In this document: piece by piece, positions 9,119 through 18,039 of the stretch
How positions within the stretch are numbered: position 1 is the first letter of the stretch
Layout: each line of letters opens with the position of its first letter
Notes under the pieces: generated by a model
The model's input: the letters and a program-made list of their open reading frames with translations, nothing else
What the model was told of the DNA's origin: nothing
Databases searched by the model: none
Assembly (NCBI GenBank): GCA_002929055.1
Contig: PERY01000001.1
Coordinates: forward strand, 152,855 to 216,854
Direction of reading: 5' to 3'
Length of the DNA stretch: 64,000 bases
Source of the DNA: Methylocystis sp.
GTDB taxonomy: Bacteria; Pseudomonadota; Alphaproteobacteria; Rhizobiales; Beijerinckiaceae
Program-made: the position numbers and the translations under genes

Positions 9119-10084
9119 ATGTTCGATCGCCGCCGACTTCTGATCGGGGCCGGGACGCTGGCCGCCGCGCCGGTCTTCGCGCAGCCGAGCCCGCAGGAGC
9201 TCGCCGACGAACTGCAGGTGCGCGTCGAGAACAAGTCCGTTCCCGAGCTCTGCGCCGAGAAAGACAATATCGAGCTCGACTTCACCTCGCCGCGCCTGCG
9301 CGGCCTGCAGATTCAGGCTGTGCATCCTTCCTATATCAACACCATCGTCTCCGACCGCTGGGCGCCCGACTGGTCGAGCTGCGATCTCTCGCACGATCCC
9401 AAATTCGTGGCGCAGGCGCGCCGGCGCACCTTCTGGGAGACGCCGGAATTCTGGATGACCGGCTACACATTTCCCTCCTTCTGGCGGCCGGGGGACGTGC
9501 CGATTCGCGTCGGCGAGACGGTCGAGAACGGCTTCCATCTCATCCAGGTGTGGATGTGGTATCGCGAGCGCGCCGAGGAGATCATGGTGATCTATCCGCC
9601 GGACGGCTATTGGCGCGCGCGCCCGCTGCCATTCGAGGACATGCGCTGGACCGCCTATGGCTCCTCCTTCCTCGTCGGCCCGGTGGAAACGCAGGAACGC
9701 CCCATCGTCGATCTTCAGGAAATCGTCTTCGAGCCGGACAGCCGCACCTTCGTGCTCAAGTTCAAGCGCGGCGGCGAGGCGCGGGTCGTGGTCAAGAGCG
9801 TGGATCAGGAGCGCATCACGCTCGACGTCGATTACAGCGACGCCATGCCGGGCGGGCGGCCCTTCGCGGCGCTGCGCTCCATGTACGCAATGGAGACGAT
9901 GAGCGACGCGGCGATGGTGGCTTGGCGCTCCAAGCGCGGCAAGGGCTGGGACGAGGCCCGCGTCATCGACTTCCCCGGCGCCAGCGCGACGGAAGTCTGG
10001 GTCGGCCGGCATCTGCCCTCGAGGCACAATCTCTCCGCGCCCGATATGGTCTTCAGCAAGTTCCAGGGCGTGACGGCGAAATGA
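9119..10084 (+). CDS. Exported protein of unknown function, likely Tat substrate
   Basis: ATG 9119 (or TTG 9110) begins [25 protein letters not shown], a short signal peptide with an RRRLLIG stretch resembling a twin-arginine motif and an AQ-type cleavage site. The mature part of about 300 residues is rich in Trp, Tyr, Phe and acidic residues (for instance IQVWMWYRERAEEIMVIY and PFEDMRWTAYGSSFL). It reads like a soluble beta-rich domain. I recognise no catalytic motif. It sits 57 bases after the GT-C gene and overlaps the next gene by four bases, so it probably acts with the glycan operon in the periplasm. Confidence 0.75.
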   Translation: MFDRRRLLIGAGTLAAAPVFAQPSPQELADELQVRVENKSVPELCAEKDNIELDFTSPRLRGLQIQAVHPSYINTIVSDRWAPDWSSCDLSHDPKFVAQARRRTFWETPEFWMTGYTFPSFWRPGDVPIRVGETVENGFHLIQVWMWYRERAEEIMVIYPPDGYWRARPLPFEDMRWTAYGSSFLVGPVETQERPIVDLQEIVFEPDSRTFVLKFKRGGEARVVVKSVDQERITLDVDYSDAMPGGRPFAALRSMYAMETMSDAAMVAWRSKRGKGWDEARVIDFPGASATEVWVGRHLPSRHNLSAPDMVFSKFQGVTAK

Positions 10085-11007
10085 GCGGGCGCCGCATCCG
10101 GGCGCTCGATGTCGCGCGCGGCCTCGCGGTCGTGGCGATGGTCGTCTTTCATCTGATCTGGGATCTGGGGCACTTCGGCTATATTGCCGCGTCCATACCG
10201 TGGTCCGCGCCGGTGAAGGCGTTCGGCCACGCCATCGCCTTTTCTTTCCTTTTCATCGCTGGCGTGTCGCTTGTGCTCGCGCATCGCGAGGGGATCGACT
10301 GGCGCGCCTTCTGGCGGCGATTCGCCATCGTCGCGGGCGCGGCGGCTCTCGTGAGCGCCGGCACCTATATCGTCTTTCCGACCGCCTTCGTCTTCTTCGG
10401 CATCCTGCATTGCATCGCGGCCGCGAGCCTGCTGTCGGTTCCGTTTCTCTTGCTGCCGTGGCCGGCCGCGCTCGCCGCCGGCGTCGTCTTCCTGGCCGCG
10501 CCGCATGTTTTCACTGCGCCCGTCTTCAATTCGGATTGGCTGCAATGGGTCGGGCTTTCGACGCATGAGCCGCTGACGCAGGACTGGCGCCCGCTCTTTC
10601 CCTGGGCCGGGGCGATGCTGCTGGGCGTCGCGGCGGCGCGCGCCTTGCCTCTCGCAAAGGTCGAGGGCGCACGCTCCGCGGCTCCCTCAAAGTTGGGCGG
10701 CGCGCTCCCCTTCCTCGGCCGCCACAGCCTGCTGATCTATCTCGCGCATCAACCCGCGCTGTTCGCGCTCTTTACGGGGCTCGTGATAATCGCGCCGCCG
10801 CCCGAGGATGCGACCGCCTTCATTCTCGACTGCACGGCGAGCTGCCGCGCCGACGGAGGCGAGAAAGCCTATTGCCACGACGCCTGCGTCTGCACCGCCC
10901 AAGAGGCGATCCGCAGCAAGGCGCTCGTTGGCGTGACGGATGAGGCGGAGCGGGGGAAAAGGCTGCGGGAGATCGCCGGGCGCTGCGTGGGGAAAGGGCG
11001 GGAGTAA
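10081..11007 (+). CDS. DUF1624 / heparan-alpha-glucosaminide N-acetyltransferase-like membrane protein
   Basis: Start chosen at ATG 10081, overlapping the previous stop (ATGA); the tracked ORF start lies inside the upstream gene. The 308-residue product opens with RALDVARGLAVVAMVVFHLIWDL, the DUF1624/HGSNAT signature where an early His in the first membrane helix is conserved. About seven membrane segments follow. Family members are thought to move acyl groups across the membrane onto glycans. The last 60 residues are odd: they carry six cysteines (DCTASC, YCHDACVC, RC) outside the membrane domain. As the last gene of the operon it may acylate the sugar handled by the upstream genes. Confidence 0.85.
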   Translation: MSGRRIRALDVARGLAVVAMVVFHLIWDLGHFGYIAASIPWSAPVKAFGHAIAFSFLFIAGVSLVLAHREGIDWRAFWRRFAIVAGAAALVSAGTYIVFPTAFVFFGILHCIAAASLLSVPFLLLPWPAALAAGVVFLAAPHVFTAPVFNSDWLQWVGLSTHEPLTQDWRPLFPWAGAMLLGVAAARALPLAKVEGARSAAPSKLGGALPFLGRHSLLIYLAHQPALFALFTGLVIIAPPPEDATAFILDCTASCRADGGEKAYCHDACVCTAQEAIRSKALVGVTDEAERGKRLREIAGRCVGKGRE

Positions 11008-11010
11008 GCC

Positions 11011-11091
11011 GTCATCGCGAGCGCAGCGAAGCGATCCAGAGTCACACGCGGCGCTCTGTATTGCTTCGTCGCTCACGCTCCTCGCAATGAC
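11011..11091. repeat. Palindromic intergenic repeat, family A copy 1
   Basis: An imperfect inverted repeat lies between the convergent DUF1624 and trpB genes. The left arm reads GTCATCGCGAGCGCAGCGAA and the right arm ends in CTCCTCGCAATGAC. This GTCATTGCGAG-type element is a familiar REP-like repeat in alphaproteobacteria. A second, partly decayed copy is at 59559-59627. It can fold into a hairpin on either strand and may act as a bidirectional transcription stop. Confidence 0.8.
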
Positions 11092-11103
11092 GTCGGAGGG
11101 AAC

Positions 11104-12357
11104 TCACATCCCGCCGAGATGCTCCGCGACCGTGAAGATGTCCTTGTCGCCGCGGCCGCACATGTTCATCACCATCAGATGATCCTGCGGCTTTTCCGCC
11201 GCGAGTTCGAAGACCTTGGCCAGCGCGTGCGACGGCTCCAGCGCCGGGATGATGCCCTCGAGCTTGGAGCAGAGCTGGAAGGCGGCGAGGGCCTCCTTGT
11301 CGGTCGCGCTGATATATTTCACGCGGCCCGACTCGTGCAGCCACGAGTGCTCCGGGCCGATGCCGGGATAGTCGAGGCCCGCCGAAATCGAATGACCTTC
11401 GAGAATCTGGCCGTCGTCGTCCATCAGGAGATAGGTGCGGTTGCCGTGCAGGACGCCGGGCTTGCCGCCATTGAGCGAGGCGGCGTGGCCGTTCGGCACA
11501 TCGACGCCGTGACCCGCCGCCTCGACGCCGTAAATCTCCACCGTCGAATCATCGAGGAAGGGGTGGAACAGGCCGATGGCGTTGGAGCCGCCGCCGATGC
11601 AGGCGACGAGCGAATCGGGCAGGCGCCCTTCCATCTCCTGCATCTGCGCTTTCGTCTCATTGCCGATGATCGACTGGAAGTCGCGCACCATAGCAGGGTA
11701 GGGATGCGGTCCGGCGGCGGTGCCGATGCAGTAGAACGTGTCGGCGACGTTCGTCACCCAGTCGCGCAGCGCCTCGTTCATCGCGTCCTTCAGCGTGCGC
11801 GCGCCGCTCTGCACCGGGATCACCTCCGCGCCCAGCATCTTCATGCGGAAGACGTTGGGCTTCTGCCGCTCGACGTCGACCGCGCCCATATAGACGATGC
11901 ATTGCAGGCCGAAGCGCGCGCAGGCGGTGGCGGTCGCGACGCCGTGCTGGCCCGCGCCCGTCTCGGCGATGATGCGCTTCTTGCCCATGCGCCGCGCGAG
12001 CAGAATTTGCCCCAGCACATTGTTGATCTTGTGCGCGCCGGTGTGATTGAGCTCGTCGCGCTTGAAATAGACCTTGGCGCCCAGCCTTTCGCCATTCGCG
12101 CCCTCGCCCGCCGTCGCGCGCACATGCTCGGTGATGCGCTCGGCGAAATAGAGCGGCGAGGGCCGACCTACATAATGCTTGTGGAGGCTCTTGAGCTCCT
12201 CGTGAAAGGCGGGGTTGTTCCTGGCGTCCGAATAGGCCTGCTCTAGATCGAGCACGAGCGGCATCAGCGTCTCGGCGACGAAGCGTCCGCCGAAAATGCC
12301 GAAGCGGCCGTTTTCGTCCGGCCCGGCGCGGAAGGAATTGGGAAGCGGCTTGGTCAC
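11104..12357 (-). CDS. trpB: Tryptophan synthase beta chain
   Basis: A 417-residue protein matching TrpB throughout. The PLP lysine lies in [11 protein letters not shown], the phosphate-binding loop is [10 protein letters not shown], and [12 protein letters not shown] and [12 protein letters not shown] are family landmarks. It condenses indole with serine to give tryptophan and normally works as an alpha2-beta2 complex with TrpA. It is downstream of trpF in the same direction (76-base gap). The usual trpA gene is not found next to it; the convergent DUF1624 gene and a palindromic repeat occupy that position. Confidence 0.98.
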   Translation of the reverse strand: MTKPLPNSFRAGPDENGRFGIFGGRFVAETLMPLVLDLEQAYSDARNNPAFHEELKSLHKHYVGRPSPLYFAERITEHVRATAGEGANGERLGAKVYFKRDELNHTGAHKINNVLGQILLARRMGKKRIIAETGAGQHGVATATACARFGLQCIVYMGAVDVERQKPNVFRMKMLGAEVIPVQSGARTLKDAMNEALRDWVTNVADTFYCIGTAAGPHPYPAMVRDFQSIIGNETKAQMQEMEGRLPDSLVACIGGGSNAIGLFHPFLDDSTVEIYGVEAAGHGVDVPNGHAASLNGGKPGVLHGNRTYLLMDDDGQILEGHSISAGLDYPGIGPEHSWLHESGRVKYISATDKEALAAFQLCSKLEGIIPALEPSHALAKVFELAAEKPQDHLMVMNMCGRGDKDIFTVAEHLGGM

Positions 12358-12433
12358 GGGGCGTTCCTCATGTCGCGGGGCGCCGGCTGCTGCGGCGCGA
12401 GGTCTGGCTTTCGTCTTAAACTGTCGCGCGCCG

Positions 12434-13075
12434 CTATGAAAGCGAGTGCGCGGCCGAGATGAAGGCCCTGATCCTCGCCGCGTCCTTCACGCCCCGCTCA
12501 CGCTCGACGCCCGACGACACGTCCACCGCCGGCGCGCCGGTGCGGCGCAGCGCCTCGGCGACATTTTCGGGGTCGAGGCCGCCCGAAAGCATCCAGTTCG
12601 CGGCGCTTATGTTGCGCAGCAAATCCCAGTCGAAGACGACGCCCGCGCCGCCGGGAACCGCCGCGCCCGGGGCGGGCTTGGCGTCGAAGAGCAGAATGTC
12701 GGCGACGCCCTCATAGGCCCTGGCGGCTTCCACGTCCGCGGCGGTCGCCACGCCGATGGCCTTGATGACGGGCAGGCCGAAGCGCGCCTTGACCGCGCCG
12801 ACGCGCGCGGGGCTTTCCTTGCCGTGAAGCTGCATGAGGTCGGGAACGAGGTCGGCGGCGATGGCGTCCAGCGCGGCGTCGTCGGCGTCGACGGTCAGCG
12901 CCACCTTGTGGATGCGTCCCTTCGCCATCGTCCCGAGCGTGCGGGCCGTTTCGAGGTCGATATGGCGGGGGCTCTTTTCAAAGAACACGAAGCCCGCCAT
13001 GTCGGCGCTGGCTGCGATGGCCGCGAGAAGCGTCTCGGGGGTGGAGAGGCCGCAGATTTTGACGAGGGTGGGCAA
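12434..13075 (-). CDS. trpF: Phosphoribosylanthranilate isomerase
   Basis: The ORF runs up to 13222, but those first residues are translation of a palindromic repeat. TTG at 13075 gives [19 protein letters not shown], where VKICGL is the canonical TrpF beginning, and a normal length of 213 residues. Later motifs include [29 protein letters not shown] and [15 protein letters not shown], then VDVSSGVE near the end, all typical of the TIM-barrel isomerase. It performs the third step from chorismate to tryptophan. The TTG start is inferred from family alignment in memory; no strong Shine-Dalgarno is seen. Confidence 0.95.
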   Translation of the reverse strand: MPTLVKICGLSTPETLLAAIAASADMAGFVFFEKSPRHIDLETARTLGTMAKGRIHKVALTVDADDAALDAIAADLVPDLMQLHGKESPARVGAVKARFGLPVIKAIGVATAADVEAARAYEGVADILLFDAKPAPGAAVPGGAGVVFDWDLLRNISAANWMLSGGLDPENVAEALRRTGAPAVDVSSGVERERGVKDAARIRAFISAAHSLS

Positions 13076-13101
13076 GGTCGATTCCAAAGGGCCGGCAATT
13101 T

Positions 13102-13210
13102 CCCTCTCCCGCCTGCGGGAGAGGGTGGCCCCTGCGTCAGCAGGGGTCGGGTGAGGGCCCTCATTTGTCACCGCTTCGCGGCGACACCTTCTCCCGCAAG
13201 CGGGAGAAGG
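13102..13210. repeat. Composite palindromic repeat (four hairpins), family B
   Basis: A dense run of hairpins lies between the mannose-1-phosphate guanylyltransferase gene and trpF. They are CCCTCTCCC/GGGAGAGGG (13102-13125), CCCCTGC/GCAGGGG (13129-13146), TGTCACCGC/GCGGCGACA (around 13166-13186) and CCTTCTCCCGC/GCGGGAGAAGG (13187-13210). This is the mosaic palindrome common in Rhizobiales intergenic DNA. It is not coding although an ORF reads through it. It could act as an mRNA-stabilising or attenuating element for trpF-trpB. Confidence 0.85.
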
Positions 13211-13218
13211 TGAAAGCG

Positions 13219-14631
13219 TCACCCCCTATTATACACATCCTCGAAGCGGACGATGTCGTCTTCGCCGAGGTATGAGCCGGTCTGCACCTCGATCAGCTCC
13301 AGGTCGATCTTGCCGGGGTTGGTGAGGCGGTGCTTGCTGCCGATGGGCAGATAGATCGACTCGTTCTCGTGGACAAGATGAATTTCCTCGTCGCGGCCGA
13401 CCTCCGCCGTGCCGCGCACCACGATCCAGTGTTCGGCGCGGTGAAAATGCTTTTGCAGCGACAGGCGCTCGCCCGGCTTCACGACGATGCGCTTCACCTG
13501 ATAGCGCTGGCCCTCGTCGATCGACTGGTAATAGCCCCAGGGACGGAAGATGCGTTTGTGGGCGCCCGCCTCGCGGCGGTTCTGCGTCTTGAGTTCGTCG
13601 ACGAGCTGTTTGACCTTGTCGCCATGCTCGTGGTTGAGCACCAGAACAGCGTCCTGCGTCGTCACGACGATGACGTCGTCGACGCCCACCACCGTGGTCA
13701 GCATGTCCTCGGAGCGCACATGGACGTTCTTTGAGTCCATCACGACGCCCTGGCCGCGCACGGAATTGCCCTGCCCGTCGCGCTCCGACAGCTCCCAAAC
13801 GGCGCGCCAGGTGCCGACGTCCGACCAGCCGATATCGGCGGGGATCAAAGCCGCCTTGTCGGTCTTTTCCATCACGGCGTAGTCGATCGACTTCTTGGGC
13901 GCGCGGGCGAAGGCTTCCGCATTCAGGACGAGGAAGCCGAGATCGGTGGTCGCGCCCTCGATCGCGGCCTCCGCCGCTTCGAAGATGAAGGGCTCGAACT
14001 GCCCGATTTCGGCCTGCATCACATCGGCTCGGAAAATGAAGTTGCCGCTGTTCCAGAAATAGCCGGCGTCGAGATAGGTTTGCGCCGTCTCGCGGTCGGG
14101 CTTCTCGACGAAGGCGTCGAGCTTCAGCACTTCGCCGCCGTCGTGTAGCGGCGCACCGGGACGCAGATAGCCATAGCCGGTGGCCGGGCTGTCGGGCTTG
14201 ACGCCGAGCGTGACGATGTAGCCCTCCGCAGCGGCGGCGCTGGCCTTCTTGCACAGCTCCACAAGGCCGGCGCGGTTGCGCACCACATGGTCGGCCGCGA
14301 GCACCACGACGACCGTATCGGGCGCGCGGCGCGCGGCGAGGCCGGCGGCGACGGCGACTGCGGGGCCGGAGTCACGGCGCGAGGGCTCAAGAACGATGTC
14401 GGCCTGCGCGCCGATTTCGCGCAACTGGTCGGCGATGAGGAAGCGATAGTCGATGTTGGAGATGACGAGCGGCTTCTCGAAGGCGGGGTCCGCCAGCATG
14501 GCCATTGTCGTCTGGAACGTCGAGCGCTCGCCGACGAGCGGAATGAACTGCTTGGGCAGGGTTTCCCGCGACTCCGGCCAAACCCGCGTGCCCGAGCCGC
14601 CGCACATGATGACGGGCAGGATCTTCTTCAT
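13219..14631 (-). CDS. Mannose-1-phosphate guanylyltransferase / mannose-6-phosphate isomerase (bifunctional)
   Basis: Start at ATG 14631 (MKKILPVIMCGGSGTRVWPE), preceded by AGGGGA; the tracked ORF adds eight unlikely residues. The 470-residue protein has an N-terminal nucleotidyltransferase domain with the pyrophosphorylase signature GGSGTRVWPESRETLPKQF, VFVEKPD-like FVEKPD, and a C-terminal cupin isomerase domain (QKHFHRAEHWIVV, YLPIGSKHRLTNPG). The family (ManC/AlgA/XanB) makes GDP-mannose from fructose-6-phosphate or mannose-1-phosphate for exopolysaccharide, LPS and deoxysugars. The gene lies between the helicase and trpF, about 4 kb from the glycan cluster it could feed. Confidence 0.95.
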   Translation of the reverse strand: MKKILPVIMCGGSGTRVWPESRETLPKQFIPLVGERSTFQTTMAMLADPAFEKPLVISNIDYRFLIADQLREIGAQADIVLEPSRRDSGPAVAVAAGLAARRAPDTVVVVLAADHVVRNRAGLVELCKKASAAAAEGYIVTLGVKPDSPATGYGYLRPGAPLHDGGEVLKLDAFVEKPDRETAQTYLDAGYFWNSGNFIFRADVMQAEIGQFEPFIFEAAEAAIEGATTDLGFLVLNAEAFARAPKKSIDYAVMEKTDKAALIPADIGWSDVGTWRAVWELSERDGQGNSVRGQGVVMDSKNVHVRSEDMLTTVVGVDDVIVVTTQDAVLVLNHEHGDKVKQLVDELKTQNRREAGAHKRIFRPWGYYQSIDEGQRYQVKRIVVKPGERLSLQKHFHRAEHWIVVRGTAEVGRDEEIHLVHENESIYLPIGSKHRLTNPGKIDLELIEVQTGSYLGEDDIVRFEDVYNRG

Positions 14632-14835
14632 TGGTCCCCTCCAGCCCCGACGCATCTACCGTTTGCGAACCGGGCGAGCGAAAAGAAATCACGCCAGATC
14701 AGGCTTTTTTCGGCGCGTTCAAGGAACTCTTACAAGAGTCGTTCGTCAATTTGGCGTCACGCGCGCACGGCTGTCATTCGGCCCGCTTCTTGGCGAGAAT
14801 GGGGCAAAGCGCAGCCGCAGCCAAGTTAAACGCCC

Positions 14836-17800
14836 TCAGCCCTTGCCCTTTTTCTCCAGCTCGGCCTTGAGCGCCGCGAGCTTCGCGAAGGGCGAGTCGG
14901 GATCGGGCTGGCGCTCGCGCTTCTCCGGCGCGGCGAAGCCCGGGCCGCCTAGCCGGCGGTTGCGCCGGTCGTCGTCGCGCGGCGCGGTCCGCTCGAAGCG
15001 GGATTTGTCGAAGCGCGGCTTCTCGAAACGCGGCTTGTCGGAGCGCGGCTTGTCGGAGCGAGCCTCGCCCGCCGCGTGAGCGCCGCCCTCCGCGGCGGCG
15101 GCGCCTTCGGCGGGACGCTGGCGGTCGCGCCGGGGCGGGCGGCGGTCGCCTTCTGAGCCTTCGCGGGGTCCACGCGCCGGGCCCCCCTGATGGCGGCGCG
15201 GGCCGCCCGCGTGGGAATGGCGCTGCGGGGCCCAGACGTCGATCAGCGCAGGGGCTGCTTCGGCGGCCGCTTCTTCTTCTGACGCTGTATCTTCCCCGGC
15301 CGCGTCCTGAGTTGGGGCCGCATCGGCGGCGATGGCTTCGGCGACCGCCGCCACCGCTTCAGCGGCGGCTTCCGTGACAGCCGTGGGCTCCACGGCCGCG
15401 GCCTCCGCGACGTTCTCTGCCGGCGCTTCGGGCGCGCTCTCGCCAGCGGGCTTGGGCGTGATCGGTTCGGTCGAGGCCGCGGGAATCAGTGCAACGGTGA
15501 TCGCCGGACCCGGGCGCTGCGTGGCGGCGTAGCCGAGCGACTTCAGGATCGAGGAGAAAGCCTCTCCCGAGCAGCCGGTCAGCGAGGTCATCGCCACGGT
15601 GACGACGAAACTCTCGCCGTCGGCGGCGCCCGCGGGCGGGTCGCCGGCCGTGACGCCGGGTTTGTAGGCGATGGCCGGACGGATGAGGTCCGCGAGACGC
15701 TCCAGAATGTCGACGCGCACCACGCGCTCGCCGCAGACGCGGAAGCCGGCGGCGCGATAGAATCCCTTGTGGATCGACGGATCGGCGGCGAAAGAGGTCC
15801 GGCCCGAGGCGGCCAGATGCGGGACTTCCTCGAGCCCCTTCACATTGTCGAGCCCGCCGTGATGCAGCGCCCAGAGCAGCGACGCCAGCGTGCGCGGCGC
15901 GGGCTTCAGCAGCAGCGGCAGATAGATGTGATAGGCGCCAAAGCGCACGCCGAGCTTGCGCAGCGCGCCGCGGTCTTCCTGCGAGAAGGCCTTCACGTCC
16001 TTGGCGACGCGGGCGCGGTCGAGAACGCCCAGTTCCTCAGAGAGCTGGAAGGCGACGCCGCGCGTCACCCCCTCGAGTCCCTCGCCCTTTTCAAGTTGCT
16101 CCAGCGGCCCCAGCAGTTTCTTCACATGCTGGGCGAGCCAGAGGTTGAGGCGGTTCTGAACCTTTTCCAGAGCGGCGCCGGTCAATTGCTCGTCGGCGAG
16201 CACCCGGGTCGTTGGCGTCAATATGCCGGCGCCGGCCGCGATCTTGGCGACAGGTTCGCCCAGCCAGCGGATCACGCCGTCATTGCCGAGGACGAAGGCG
16301 TCGTCGACCGCGTCGAAGACACGCGTCGCCCGCGCCTCGAATTCCCCGGCGAGCGCCTTCTGGGCGGCTGCGTTCAGGGCCCTGGCGGCTTCGCCTGCGG
16401 CGCCCGGATCAGGCGTGAAGCGAAAGCCCTGAAGGCTCCCGACATGCTGACCTTCGACCAGGACGTCGCCGGCGGCGTTGATTTCGGCTTCGAGCATCGC
16501 GTTCTCTCTTAGTCGGCGCATCAGCAGGCTGGTGCGGCGATCGACGAAACGTTGCGTCAAACGGCAGTGCAACGCGTCGGACAGGCTGTCCTCTACCCGA
16601 CGCGCGACGCTCTGCCAATGCTCGGCGTCGTCCAGCCATCCGGAACGATTCGCAATAAAGCTCACCGTGCGGACCTGGGCGAGGCGGTTCGAAAGGGTGT
16701 CTATGTCCCCGTCGACCCTGTCAAACGCCGAGATCTGCTTGGCCATCCAGTCGCCCGGGATCTTTCCGCGCCGGGCGATGAAGCCGAAAACCGAGAGCGC
16801 CAGATCGGCGTGGGCCGCCGGAGACGTCTTGCGGTAATCGGGAATCTGGCAGGCTTCCCAGAGCCGGGCGACGTCCGCCGGGGTCTTGGCGTTCCTTTGC
16901 GCCGTTTCGTCGCGGCTCGCCGCCTCGAAAGCGAGCTGGTCCACGGCGATGGGCGCGCGCGTGAAACGTCGATGGTCCGGTGTTTTGTCGAGCGAATGGG
17001 CCAGGGCCTTGATCGACGAGAAATCGAGGTCGCTGTTGCGCCACTGGAGAAGCGAAACGGGCTCGAAGCGGTGATCCTCCAGCGCTTCGATCAGCTCTTC
17101 CTCGAAAGGCGGGCAGCGGCCCGTCGCGCCAAAGGCGCCGTCGCTCATATGACGGCCCGCCCGCCCGGCGATCTGGCCGAACTCGGCCGGCGTCAGCCGC
17201 CGGTACCGCCAGCCGTCGAATTTCCGGTCCGAGGCGAAGGCGACGTAATCCACGTCCAGATTCAGCCCCATGCCGATCGCGTCGGTCGCGACGATGTAGT
17301 CGACGTCGCCCGACTGGAAGAGCTCGACCTGCGCGTTGCGGGTGCGCGGCGAGAGCGCGCCGAGCACCACAGCCGCGCCGCCGCGCTGCCGCTTGATCCA
17401 TTCGGCGATGGCGTAGACCTCTTCGGCCGAGAAGGCGACGATAGCGCTCCGGGGCGGCAGGCGCGAGATTTTCTTGTCGCCGGCGAAGGTCAGCCGGGAC
17501 AGGCGCGGCCGGGAGAATATCTGCGCGCGGGGAAACAGCTCGGAGACGAGCGGCTCCATGGTTCCGGCGCCGATCAGGAGGGTCTCCTGCCGCCCGCGCC
17601 AGCGCAGCAGGCGGTCCGTGAAGATATGGCCGCGGTCGAGATCGGCGGCGAGCTGAATCTCGTCGATTGCGACGAAATCGACCGCAATGTCGCGGGGCAT
17701 GGCTTCGACGGTCGAAATCCAATAGGCCGGCGCGCGCGGCTTGATCTTTTCTTCGCCCGTGATCAGCGCGACGGCCTCGGTCCCGACCTTGGCGACGACC

Positions 17801-18039
17801 CGGTTGTAAACCTCCCGCGCCAGAAGCCTCAGCGGCAGGCCGATGAGGCCGGTCGGGAAAGAAAGCATCCGCTCGATGGCGTGATGCGTCTTGCCGGTGT
17901 TGGTGGGGCCGAGCACGGCGGCCACTCCGTCGGTGCGGAAGGCGGCGCGATTCCCGGTCGGGGGCGTCATGGCGATTTTTGTCGGCCTTGTTCTCTTGGC
18001 TTCTTTTGGCGCCCGGGCGGCGGCGCGCCGCCGTGTCAT
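14836..18039 (-). CDS. SUV3-like superfamily 2 RNA/DNA helicase with long low-complexity tail
   Basis: A 1067-residue protein; start 18039 has GAAAG seven bases upstream, while ATG 17970 (MTPPTGNRAAF) is an alternative. Helicase motifs are clear: Walker A GPTNTGKTHH, a DEIQ box (VAIDEIQLA), GAGTMEP, and motif VI QIAGRAGR. The order matches the SUV3/mitochondrial RNA helicase group that is common in Alphaproteobacteria. The C-terminal 220 residues are low complexity: an Ala/Glu-rich stretch, then a strongly basic end with a tandem repeat of the type DKPRF. Such tails probably bind RNA or partner proteins. Likely role: RNA unwinding in RNA turnover. Confidence 0.9.
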   Translation of the reverse strand: MTRRRAAARAPKEAKRTRPTKIAMTPPTGNRAAFRTDGVAAVLGPTNTGKTHHAIERMLSFPTGLIGLPLRLLAREVYNRVVAKVGTEAVALITGEEKIKPRAPAYWISTVEAMPRDIAVDFVAIDEIQLAADLDRGHIFTDRLLRWRGRQETLLIGAGTMEPLVSELFPRAQIFSRPRLSRLTFAGDKKISRLPPRSAIVAFSAEEVYAIAEWIKRQRGGAAVVLGALSPRTRNAQVELFQSGDVDYIVATDAIGMGLNLDVDYVAFASDRKFDGWRYRRLTPAEFGQIAGRAGRHMSDGAFGATGRCPPFEEELIEALEDHRFEPVSLLQWRNSDLDFSSIKALAHSLDKTPDHRRFTRAPIAVDQLAFEAASRDETAQRNAKTPADVARLWEACQIPDYRKTSPAAHADLALSVFGFIARRGKIPGDWMAKQISAFDRVDGDIDTLSNRLAQVRTVSFIANRSGWLDDAEHWQSVARRVEDSLSDALHCRLTQRFVDRRTSLLMRRLRENAMLEAEINAAGDVLVEGQHVGSLQGFRFTPDPGAAGEAARALNAAAQKALAGEFEARATRVFDAVDDAFVLGNDGVIRWLGEPVAKIAAGAGILTPTTRVLADEQLTGAALEKVQNRLNLWLAQHVKKLLGPLEQLEKGEGLEGVTRGVAFQLSEELGVLDRARVAKDVKAFSQEDRGALRKLGVRFGAYHIYLPLLLKPAPRTLASLLWALHHGGLDNVKGLEEVPHLAASGRTSFAADPSIHKGFYRAAGFRVCGERVVRVDILERLADLIRPAIAYKPGVTAGDPPAGAADGESFVVTVAMTSLTGCSGEAFSSILKSLGYAATQRPGPAITVALIPAASTEPITPKPAGESAPEAPAENVAEAAAVEPTAVTEAAAEAVAAVAEAIAADAAPTQDAAGEDTASEEEAAAEAAPALIDVWAPQRHSHAGGPRRHQGGPARGPREGSEGDRRPPRRDRQRPAEGAAAAEGGAHAAGEARSDKPRSDKPRFEKPRFDKSRFERTAPRDDDRRNRRLGGPGFAAPEKRERQPDPDSPFAKLAALKAELEKKGKG
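14993..15060 (-). repeat. 15-bp tandem repeat inside the helicase gene
   Basis: About four and a half copies of a 15-base unit (plus-strand consensus TCGAAGCGCGGCTTG) lie near the 3' end of the helicase gene. They encode the basic pentads DKPRS, DKPRF, EKPRF, DKSRF and a partial ERT. Because the unit is a multiple of three, copy-number change would lengthen or shorten the tail without a frameshift. Confidence 0.85.

Noticed and set aside
7877-10027. Minus-strand ORF of 716 residues
   Set aside because: It spans the GT-C gene and the exported-protein gene in antisense and has the Arg/Asp/His-rich look of a shadow frame.
15008-15060. CRISPR-like repeats
   Set aside because: The repeats are 15-bp direct tandems with no spacers, lying in frame inside the helicase gene.
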